NCBI GenBank assembly: GCA_944332375.1
Contig: CALVJU010000043.1
Span: forward strand, 1-5,280
Direction: 5' to 3'
DNA: 5,280 bases
Source: an uncultured Bacilli bacterium
Lineage (GTDB): Bacteria > Bacillota_I > Bacilli_A > RF39 > UBA660
Part shown: positions 1 to 4,387 of the stretch, piece after piece
Position numbering within the stretch: the first letter of the stretch is position 1
Layout of the letters: each line of letters begins with the position of its first letter
The notes under the pieces: model-generated
The model's database searches: none
What the model saw: the letters and a program-made list of their open reading frames with translations, nothing else
Told to the model about the DNA's origin: nothing
Translations under genes and position numbers: made by a program

Positions 1-12
1 GCATCAAAATAT

Positions 13-55
13 GAGCAATTTTAGATATTAAATCCCTAAAACTGCTCTTTTTTTT
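13..55 (+). terminator. Intrinsic terminator of the gene upstream of the window
   Basis: The arms at 13-24 (GAGCAATTTTAG) and 36-47 (CTAAAACTGCTC) pair over 12 positions with one A-C mismatch. The loop is 11 bases and a run of eight T follows (48-55). This is a classic Rho-independent terminator on the + strand and should end a transcript entering from the left. It makes the in-frame TTG at 54 a poor start codon for the next gene, because that codon begins inside the T tract and has no ribosome binding site. Confidence 0.87.
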
Positions 56-77
56 GGGCATCCGTGGGGAATATAAA

Positions 78-125
78 AGGTTGTATGACAAAGCCGATTT
101 GAAAAATCGACTTTGTCAACAGCCT
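78..125 (+). repeat. Long imperfect inverted repeat (hairpin) covering the start of the DUF5305 gene
   Basis: Bases 78-84 pair with 119-125 (one G-T wobble), A85 bulges, 86-93 pair with 111-118, C94 faces A110, and 95-100 pair with 104-109 around a GAA loop. That gives 21 base pairs in 48 bases, far more than chance predicts. There is no T tract after it on the + strand, so it is not a forward terminator. On the - strand a weak T-rich stretch follows, so a weak antisense terminator is possible. The likely TTG start (81-83) is inside the stem, and the GGGGA (66-70) is just outside it. The structure is seen directly; a role in controlling translation is inference. Confidence 0.7.
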
Positions 126-1154
126 GAAATATTACTTGTAATATTAATTCTATTACAGTTTCTTTTCTTAGGATTATTTGGATATGCTTTTGTGAAAAAA
201 GAAGATGGAGAGATTGCTTCGGAGTTACTACATTATCAAAATAAAGCAGATTTTTCTTATCAAGTCAATTTGAAAGAAAATGAAATTGTCGATAGTGAAT
301 CTTTGAACGAGAATAGTTCTTATATTTTAGATTTGATTGATACTATCCAATTATCTCCGCGTTATCAGTTCCAAAGTGAAGAGGAAACAAAGCTAATGGG
401 AAAGAAAACACTTTCTACACAATTAACGGTTTTATATCAAGAGCCGGGTACTGATGAAGAGCAAGAATTGTTAAATCGTACCGAAACGTTAGAAGAAGTT
501 TCTTTTGAACAAGATACAAAAGAATTTGAAGAGTCCATGGATTATTCATTGAATTTGAATTCTTATATAGATACTGTAGAAAGAATAAGAGATGAGGTCA
601 GTTCTACAGTACGAGCAAATTTAGATGTCTGTTATGAAATTCAATTGGATGGTGTGATTCAAGAACAGAATTATGATGATCAATACCAAACCTGTTTATC
701 AATACCACTTTCTAAAACATCAAAATTAGAAGTATATGAAAATGGAAAAGAAGATCAAATTGTTTATGATGAAGAGAAAGTTGAAATTACAAAACCGATG
801 TTAATGGGACTTGTTGCTTGTAATGTAGTGATCTTTTTCTTAATTTGTTTGATCATAAAAGCATGGTTAGATCGTCGTACAAGTGAATATGAGAAGTTAA
901 TTCAACATATTTTAAAGAATTATGGAGAATTGATTATCGATGTCAAAGAGTCAGTGAATACGAAAGAAAAAGAAGTTGTTCATATTGAAAATTTTCGTGA
1001 GATGTATGAATTGTCGAAAAATTTAAGTTTACCAATGATGCATTATGTTGGTAAAAATAGACATGTATTTTATATTACAAAAGAGAAAACAATTTACCTA
1101 TTTCTTTTAAAAGAAGAGGAAGTATTAAAAAATGGAGCTAAACATTATCTATAA
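81..1154 (+). CDS. DUF5305-family two-pass membrane protein
   Basis: The protein has 357 residues from TTG 81. Its role is unknown. The layout and sequence style match DUF5305: a membrane segment at about residues 16-38, an extracytoplasmic domain at about 39-238, a second membrane segment at about 240-263, and a charged cytoplasmic tail of about 90 residues. Family-like landmarks are the FSYQVNLKENEI stretch soon after the first membrane segment, the LSPRYQF strand, and a tail that moves from helical (YEKLIQHILKNYGELIIDV) to a final VFYITKEKTIYLF strand. Two ectodomain cysteines (about 184 and 205) could form a disulfide. The start is uncertain. TTG 81 has GGGGA ten bases upstream but lies in a hairpin; TTG 54 lacks a ribosome binding site and overlaps a terminator; TTG 99 would also leave the membrane anchor intact. 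No in-frame ATG occurs before the first membrane segment. A secreted TasA-like gene follows after 31 bases, which suggests one operon and a shared envelope role. The family call is from memory, not a search. Confidence 0.8.
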   Translation: MYDKADLKNRLCQQPEILLVILILLQFLFLGLFGYAFVKKEDGEIASELLHYQNKADFSYQVNLKENEIVDSESLNENSSYILDLIDTIQLSPRYQFQSEEETKLMGKKTLSTQLTVLYQEPGTDEEQELLNRTETLEEVSFEQDTKEFEESMDYSLNLNSYIDTVERIRDEVSSTVRANLDVCYEIQLDGVIQEQNYDDQYQTCLSIPLSKTSKLEVYENGKEDQIVYDEEKVEITKPMLMGLVACNVVIFFLICLIIKAWLDRRTSEYEKLIQHILKNYGELIIDVKESVNTKEKEVVHIENFREMYELSKNLSLPMMHYVGKNRHVFYITKEKTIYLFLLKEEEVLKNGAKHYL

Positions 1155-1185
1155 TGTTTGGAATAGAAAAGAAAGGTGAGAGAGT

Positions 1186-1680
1186 ATGAAGAATAAGAAA
1201 ATATTACTTGGAGGATTATTATTACTTTTGGTTGTAACAATTGGATATGCGTTATTATCTGAAACAATCAATATCAGTGGTACAGCAACAGCGAGTGGAG
1301 AATTTAATATGGAATTTAGTGAAGTAGGTCCTATTGTGGAAGCAGGTAGTACTGGAGCTACTGCTCAGATTTCTGGTGATAAAAATACATTAACGATTAC
1401 TGTACCAAGATTAGAATATCCTGGAGCTTCAGTAGAAATCCCTGTTACAATTCACAATGCAGGAACAATTGATGCGAAATTAGATAGTATTGATGTAAAT
1501 GGACTAACAGAAGAGGATCGTTCTATTGTAGTTACTCATAGTGGTTTAACAGAAAATGAAGAGTTAGCTAGTGGAGCAACAAAAGAAATGACAATCCGTG
1601 TAGAATGGGATCCAGAAAATAATAATCCTGCAACAGATGTTCAATTTACAATTGGATTAAATTATAGTCAAGCAAACTAA
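1186..1680 (+). CDS. SipW-type signal peptide protein, TasA/camelysin-like secreted protein
   Basis: The protein has 164 residues. The N-terminus is a lysine-rich start, a leucine-rich core (residues 6-19) and then GYALLSETINISGTATA. This is the pattern of SipW-processed proteins, in which cleavage falls near the YA pair (about residue 22). The mature part is beta-rich, acidic and cysteine-free. The segment around 78-100 (YPGASVEIPVTIHNAGTIDAK) resembles the proline-glycine turn and the 'N-x-G-T' strand of TasA/camelysin-type sandwiches. A closing WDPENNN segment (141-147) and the last strand TIGLNY complete the fold. It is shorter than TasA or camelysin, so it may be a single minimal domain. 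AAAGGTGA (1172-1179) lies six bases before the ATG. The gene follows the DUF5305 gene by 31 bases with no promoter seen between, and a terminator begins at its stop codon. Such proteins may be matrix fibre subunits, surface proteases or pseudopilin-like; nothing here decides among these. The signal type is more certain than the function. Confidence 0.8.
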   Translation: MKNKKILLGGLLLLLVVTIGYALLSETINISGTATASGEFNMEFSEVGPIVEAGSTGATAQISGDKNTLTITVPRLEYPGASVEIPVTIHNAGTIDAKLDSIDVNGLTEEDRSIVVTHSGLTENEELASGATKEMTIRVEWDPENNNPATDVQFTIGLNYSQAN

Positions 1681-1710
1681 GACGAGTCCTTGAAGACCGT
1701 CTTTTTCTTT
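1679..1710 (+). terminator. Intrinsic terminator after the TasA-like gene
   Basis: AAGACG (1679-1684) pairs with CGTCTT (1698-1703), and GTC (1686-1688) pairs with GAC (1695-1697). A1685 bulges and the loop is CTTGAA. The tract TTTTTCTTT follows. The left arm begins within the stop codon of the preceding gene. This closes the DUF5305/TasA-like unit. Confidence 0.75.
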
Positions 1711-1718
1711 GATATAAT
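1690..1718 (+). promoter_or_regulatory. Sigma-A-type promoter for thiI
   Basis: The -35 box is TTGAAG (1690-1695, four of six matches to TTGACA). The spacer is 17 bases and the -10 box is a perfect TATAAT (1713-1718). Transcription should start near 1725, leaving a leader of only about 15 bases that still contains the ribosome binding site CGGAGG (1726-1731), eight bases before the ATG at 1740. The -35 box lies in the loop and right arm of the preceding terminator. Confidence 0.7.
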
Positions 1719-1739
1719 AAAACAACGGAGGAAAAAGGT

Positions 1740-2921
1740 ATGGAGAAAGTAATATTAATTAAGTATGGAGAATTGACAACGAAAAAAGGGAATCGAAATT
1801 TGTTTATTAAAATTTTGACGAAAAATATTGAAGAGATGTTACAAAATTACGATGTCAATATTATAAAAAATAGAGTTCGTATGTTTATTGAAGTGAATGA
1901 TCATAAATTTGAAGAAGTAGTAAATCAATTAAAAAAAGTATTTGGATTACATAGTATTGTGATTTGTGAAAGAATTGAGAGTAATGATTTAGAGAAAATA
2001 AAAAAAATCGCTAAGACGATTTTAGAAAAGAAAGATTTTCAAACATTTAAGGTTGTAACAGATCGTGCAGATAAAACTTATCCGGTGAAGAGTATGGAAG
2101 TAAGTAGACAAGTAGGAGGTTATTTACTGAAATATTTACCTGGTAAGAAAGTAGATATTCATCACCCAGAATTAATGCTTTCAATAGAAATTCGAACAGA
2201 AGGAACTTATTTTTATACAGAAGAAGTAGAAGGTTGTGGAGGTTATCCTGTTGGGATTCAAGGAAAAGGAATGTTGATGTTGAGTGGGGGAATTGATAGT
2301 CCTGTTGCAGGATATCTTGCTTTAAAACGTGGTGTTCAAATCGAATGTATTTATTTTGATTCTCCACCACATACTAGTATTGAAGCAAAAAATAAAGTTT
2401 TAAAATTAGCTTCTATTTTAAATGAATATTCTGGTCATATCAGAGTACATATTGTTCCATTTACAAAATTACAAGAAGCAATTTTTAAAAATTGTGACCC
2501 TACTTATATGATAACCATTATGCGTAGAATGATGTATCGTATTACAGAGAGACTTGCGAGAAAAAGAAATTGTAAGATTATCGTAAATGGGGAAAGTATC
2601 GGACAAGTGGCAAGTCAAACATTAACGAGTATGAGTGTGATTAATGAAGTGACCAACATGCCTGTGATTCGTCCTCTCGCATGTATGGATAAATTAGAAA
2701 TTATTCGTATGAGTGAAAAGATTGGTACTTATGAGACAAGTATTTTACCATTTGAGGATTGTTGTACCATCTTTGTTCCAAAACATCCAGTCATTCATCC
2801 GGATTTAAAAAAAGCAAGAGAAATGGAAAAGACATTTGATTATGAGACACTGATTCAAGAGTGTATTAAAAATGTTGAAACGATTTCTAACTTTGAAGAA
2901 GATACCAGTGATTTACTTTAA
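1740..2921 (+). CDS. thiI: tRNA 4-thiouridine synthetase ThiI (sulfurtransferase)
   Basis: ThiI adenylates U8 of tRNA and replaces its oxygen with sulfur to give s4U. It receives sulfur from a cysteine desulfurase, and in some bacteria it also supplies sulfur for thiazole synthesis. The protein has 393 residues, close to the short Bacillota form, and lacks the C-terminal rhodanese domain of the E. coli enzyme. In order it has an N-terminal ferredoxin-like part (1-75), a THUMP domain (about 60-165) and an ATP pyrophosphatase domain (about 175-390). The P-loop-like SGGIDSP motif is at 182-188 and NGESIGQVASQT at 283-294. The DCC motif in PFEDCCTIFVPKHP (337-350) holds the conserved cysteine thought to form the catalytic disulfide. 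No cysteine desulfurase (nifZ/iscS) lies beside it in the window, so the sulfur donor must be encoded elsewhere. It has its own promoter and a strong ribosome binding site. No convincing terminator follows it. Confidence 0.96.
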   Translation: MEKVILIKYGELTTKKGNRNLFIKILTKNIEEMLQNYDVNIIKNRVRMFIEVNDHKFEEVVNQLKKVFGLHSIVICERIESNDLEKIKKIAKTILEKKDFQTFKVVTDRADKTYPVKSMEVSRQVGGYLLKYLPGKKVDIHHPELMLSIEIRTEGTYFYTEEVEGCGGYPVGIQGKGMLMLSGGIDSPVAGYLALKRGVQIECIYFDSPPHTSIEAKNKVLKLASILNEYSGHIRVHIVPFTKLQEAIFKNCDPTYMITIMRRMMYRITERLARKRNCKIIVNGESIGQVASQTLTSMSVINEVTNMPVIRPLACMDKLEIIRMSEKIGTYETSILPFEDCCTIFVPKHPVIHPDLKKAREMEKTFDYETLIQECIKNVETISNFEEDTSDLL

Positions 2922-2946
2922 CCCAAAAATTACCAAAATGTTTTTT

Positions 2947-2975
2947 GTATGAAACCTTGAAATGTACACATTCTA
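2947..2975 (+). promoter_or_regulatory. Sigma-G (forespore) promoter for the SASP gene
   Basis: GTATG (2947-2951) fits the sigma-G -35 pattern gHATR, and CATTCTA (2969-2975) fits the -10 pattern CATWHTA. The spacer is 17 bases, where the usual value is 17-18. Transcription would start near 2982, just before AGGAGGTGA (2985-2993). No sigma-A -10 box is seen here. The match agrees with the known forespore expression of alpha/beta SASP genes. The consensus was recalled, not computed. Confidence 0.75.
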
Positions 2976-2985
2976 TTAGTGTACA
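2963..2985. repeat. Perfect 7-bp inverted repeat around the SASP -10 box, possible operator
   Basis: TGTACAC (2963-2969) and GTGTACA (2979-2985) are exact reverse complements separated by nine bases. The sigma-G -10 box begins on the last base of the left arm and fills most of the spacer, and the right arm touches the ribosome binding site. Because transcription should start near 2982, only part of the right arm would be in RNA, so a DNA-level binding site fits better than an RNA hairpin. Repeats this short arise by chance in a few kilobases; only the position makes it notable. Confidence 0.35.
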
Positions 2986-2999
2986 GGAGGTGAAACGAT

Positions 3000-3212
3000 A
3001 TGAAAAACAGTACAACTAATAAATTCGTTGTTCCTGGAGCTAAACAAGCAATCGAACAAATGAAATACGAAATTGCTAACGAATTTGGTGTTAATTTAGG
3101 TCCAGATGCTACTTCACGTGCTAATGGTACAGTTGGTGGAGAAATCACTAAGAGATTAGTACAAATGGGTGAACAACACCTAGGAAGTACATCTAACTAC
3201 CAATCTAAATAA
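3000..3212 (+). CDS. Alpha/beta-type small acid-soluble spore protein (SASP)
   Basis: Alpha/beta SASPs coat DNA in the dormant spore, shift it towards A-form, protect it from UV and heat, and are degraded at germination to supply amino acids. This 70-residue protein is the usual family length. It has the two conserved blocks: EQMKYEIANEFGVNLG (20-35), which contains the germination protease (GPR) cleavage region at the E-I bond of YEIANEF, and the core DATSRANGTVGGEITKRLV (36-54). The N-terminus (MKNSTTNKFVVPGAKQA) and the polar tail are the variable ends. The ATG follows AGGAGGTGA by six bases, a very strong site that fits high expression. A sigma-G-like promoter precedes it and a terminator follows at 3219-3244, so it is probably a single-gene transcript. 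It is the best evidence in the window that the organism forms endospores. SASP genes usually occur in several copies, so the paralogue number cannot be assigned. Confidence 0.97.
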   Translation: MKNSTTNKFVVPGAKQAIEQMKYEIANEFGVNLGPDATSRANGTVGGEITKRLVQMGEQHLGSTSNYQSK

Positions 3213-3218
3213 GGAATC

Positions 3219-3244
3219 AAAAGCGCACCTCGGTGTGCTTTTTT
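3219..3244 (+). terminator. Intrinsic terminator of the SASP gene
   Basis: AAAAGCGCAC (3219-3228) pairs with GTGTGCTTTT (3233-3242), with one G-T wobble and a tight CTCG loop. The right arm merges into a run of six T (3239-3244). It starts six bases after the SASP stop codon. Confidence 0.88.
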
Positions 3245-3256
3245 AAGGGGTGCAGT

Positions 3257-3352
3257 ATGAAAGAAAAAATCAAAGAAGAATATCAAAAAGGAGTTACTTA
3301 CTATCAACAAGTAGAAGAAAAACAAAAAGAAAAAAGACGTCATTCCAAATAA
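3257..3352 (+). CDS. 31-codon mini-ORF, charged hypothetical peptide
   Basis: ATG at 3257 opens a 31-residue frame ending at TAA 3350-3352. The peptide starts MKEKIKEEYQKGVTYY and ends KEKRRHSK. It is rich in K, E, Q and Y, has no hydrophobic segment or cysteine, and would probably be helical and basic. AAGGGGTG (3245-3252) gives a plausible ribosome binding site, with GGGG six bases before the ATG. It lies 12 bases after the SASP terminator with no room for a promoter, so it could only be made by read-through from the SASP promoter, which would make it forespore-expressed. Its last codons form the left arm of the next terminator and its stop codon lies in the loop. I recognise no family. The adenine-rich composition makes a chance ORF possible. 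Confidence 0.45.
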   Translation: MKEKIKEEYQKGVTYYQQVEEKQKEKRRHSK

Positions 3353-3367
3353 GGACTGATGTCTTTT
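3332..3367. terminator. Bidirectional terminator between convergent genes
   Basis: Bases 3332-3346 pair with 3353-3367 over 15 positions with one T-C mismatch (3343/3356) and one G-T wobble. The loop is AAATAA. On the + strand the right arm ends in TCTTTT. On the - strand the A-rich stretch before 3332 reads as a long T-rich tract. It can therefore stop transcripts from both sides. The mini-ORF stop (3350-3352) is in the loop, and the stop of the - strand gene (3366-3368) overlaps the base of the stem. Confidence 0.78.
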
Positions 3368-3662
3368 ATTCTGTTAAATCAATTGGATTTGGATCCGCAC
3401 TACATTCTACAAACTTGAAATAAGTCTCTCTTGTACAAAGATAATACGTACAAGTATTATCTGGACAATCAGGAGCAGGTTCTAATTTATAACGTCCTCC
3501 CCCTAAATCTTTTACCTGAGAAAGTAGTGCTTCCTTTGGGTGTGAAAAGAGAATCTCTCTACGAATTGCTCCCTTGGGAAACCATACTGCATATACGAAA
3601 ATGATAACAACAATTGTAACAAGTACGAGTGGTACTTTTGAAGATACTTTTCTTGGCATCAT
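3366..3662 (-). CDS. Small membrane-anchored protein of unknown function with four cysteines
   Basis: The protein has 98 residues and I do not recognise its family. A basic start (MMPRKVSSK) is followed by one membrane segment at about residues 10-27 (PLVLVTIVVIIFVYAVWF). This looks like an uncleaved anchor, because no clear cleavage site follows. Residues 30-98 should lie outside the cell. They include a GGGRYKLEPAPDCP stretch and cysteines at 66, 71, 76 and 87. Four cysteines exposed outside the membrane suggest two disulfides or a metal site, but no known motif is complete. The first of two adjacent ATGs (3660-3662) is best, seven bases from AGGAGGGA (complement of 3670-3677). The gene lies 44 bases after clpP on the same strand and could be co-transcribed with it or use the promoter overlapping the clpP stop codon. 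The strong ribosome binding site and the shared terminator at its end support a real gene. Confidence 0.8.
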   Translation of the reverse strand: MMPRKVSSKVPLVLVTIVVIIFVYAVWFPKGAIRREILFSHPKEALLSQVKDLGGGRYKLEPAPDCPDNTCTYYLCTRETYFKFVECSADPNPIDLTE

Positions 3663-3683
3663 ACTTTAGTCCCTCCTATTATT

Positions 3684-3712
3684 ACTATAACACAGGCACT
3701 AAAGAATTACAA
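3684..3712 (-). promoter_or_regulatory. Possible sigma-A-type promoter for the small membrane protein gene
   Basis: On the - strand, TTGTAA (complement of 3707-3712, four of six matches) is followed after 17 bases by TATAGT (complement of 3684-3689, five of six matches). The -35 box overlaps the clpP stop codon. Spacing is ideal but the -35 box is modest, so read-through from clpP is an equal possibility. Confidence 0.45.
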
Positions 3713-4273
3713 GATTTTATCTATTAACCCATATTCAAGAGCTTCTTTTGCCGTTAAGAAATGATCTCGTTCTGTATCTTGTTCAATCTTTTCTAATTTC
3801 TGACCAGTATTGTGTGCTAAGAAACGATTCAACTTATCTTTTAATTTTAAAATACGTTCCGCTACAATTTTAATTTCCGTTGCTTGTCCTTCTGCTCCTC
3901 CTAATGGTTGATGAATCATGACTTCACTATTTGGTAGACAACATCTTTTTCCCTTTGTCCCGCAAGAAAGTAGAAAAGCCCCCATACTTGCAGCCATTCC
4001 CATACAAATGGTTGACACATCACTTTTAATGAAATTCATCGTATCGTAAATTGCCATTCCGGCAGTAATACTTCCTCCTGGAGAATTAATATATAAACTA
4101 ATATCATCGTGATTTAAACTATCTAAATAGAGCAGTTCTCCAACTACAATATTCGCACTGGCATCTGTTATTTCACCACTTAAAATAATAATACGATCTT
4201 TCAATAATCTAGAGTATATATCATACGCTCTTTCTCCATTACTACTTTTCTCAATCACTGTTGGTATTAACAA
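3707..4273 (-). CDS. clpP: ATP-dependent Clp protease proteolytic subunit ClpP
   Basis: ClpP forms a two-ring, 14-subunit serine peptidase chamber in the cytoplasm. It degrades proteins unfolded by ClpX, ClpC or similar ATPases. The protein has 188 residues, a little shorter than the usual 194-200, with the shortfall at the C-terminal tail after YGLIDKIL. The catalytic triad is complete: Ser96 in GMAASMGAF, His121 in MIHQPLGG and Asp170 in DTERDHF. The oligomer-face motif YINSPGGSITAGMAIYDTM (61-79) is also intact. The start is TTG at 4271-4273, because a stop codon lies 12 bases upstream in frame and a GAGGTGAT site lies just before it. Residues 111-112 are Cys-Cys before LPNSEVMIHQ, where relatives commonly have an aromatic residue and alanine. 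No CtsR direct repeat or CIRCE element is visible upstream, so the usual heat-shock control of clpP is not apparent. The nucleoside kinase gene diverges from it. Confidence 0.97.
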   Translation of the reverse strand: MLIPTVIEKSSNGERAYDIYSRLLKDRIIILSGEITDASANIVVGELLYLDSLNHDDISLYINSPGGSITAGMAIYDTMNFIKSDVSTICMGMAASMGAFLLSCGTKGKRCCLPNSEVMIHQPLGGAEGQATEIKIVAERILKLKDKLNRFLAHNTGQKLEKIEQDTERDHFLTAKEALEYGLIDKIL

Positions 4274-4276
4274 ATT

Positions 4277-4284
4277 ATCACCTC
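4277..4284 (-). promoter_or_regulatory. Ribosome binding site fixing the TTG start of clpP
   Basis: Read on the - strand this is GAGGTGAT, with the GAGG core seven bases before TTG 4273. An in-frame TGA lies immediately upstream, and the next in-frame start-like codons are well inside the conserved fold. The TTG start is therefore well supported. Confidence 0.75.
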
Positions 4285-4330
4285 ACATTTATATATAGTG
4301 CAAAAGAATCGAAGTTATACAAAGAATAGT

Positions 4331-4359
4331 GTGACAAAATGCTTGTTTTTTGATAAAAT
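4331..4359 (+). promoter_or_regulatory. Sigma-A-type promoter of the nucleoside kinase gene
   Basis: GTGACA (4331-4336, five of six matches) and TAAAAT (4354-4359, five of six matches) are separated by 17 bases. TGA at 4351-4353 adds an extended -10 element. Transcription should start near 4366, about 22 bases before the ATG. This is one of the best vegetative promoters in the window. Confidence 0.75.
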
Positions 4360-4387
4360 GATTATGGATAGAATAAGAGGGAAAATT

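Noticed and set aside
1..31. Possible tail of an upstream gene (a frame ending TAG at 22-24 or one ending TAA at 29-31)
   Set aside because: Both frames are open from base 1 and too short to identify, so neither can be chosen. The terminator at 13-55 does imply a gene just upstream.
54..80. Extended N-terminus of the DUF5305 protein from TTG 54
   Set aside because: The codon starts inside a terminator T tract and has no ribosome binding site. TTG 81 has GGGGA upstream, although its position in a hairpin leaves real doubt.
2047..2370. 107-codon frame on the - strand
   Set aside because: It lies entirely inside thiI, whose motifs are unmistakable. The protein is low in complexity and matches nothing known.
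2924..2947. CAAAAA/TTTTTG hairpin after thiI as a terminator
   Set aside because: The stem is six mostly A-T pairs, too weak to call. thiI may read into the SASP region or end at the terminator at 3219-3244.
2930..3148. 72-codon frame on the - strand
   Set aside because: It is antisense to the SASP gene and its promoter, and has no ribosome binding site or recognisable content.
4284..4330. Sigma-A promoter for clpP on the - strand
   Set aside because: TATATA/TATAAA boxes exist near 4290-4299, but no -35 box lies at 16-18 bases; the nearest TTG sequences are too far or match poorly. A promoter must exist, but I cannot place it.
4274..4387. CtsR or CIRCE (HrcA) operator between clpP and the kinase gene
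   Set aside because: Neither the GGTCAAA tandem repeat nor the TTAGCACTC-N9-GAGTGCTAA repeat is present on either strand.
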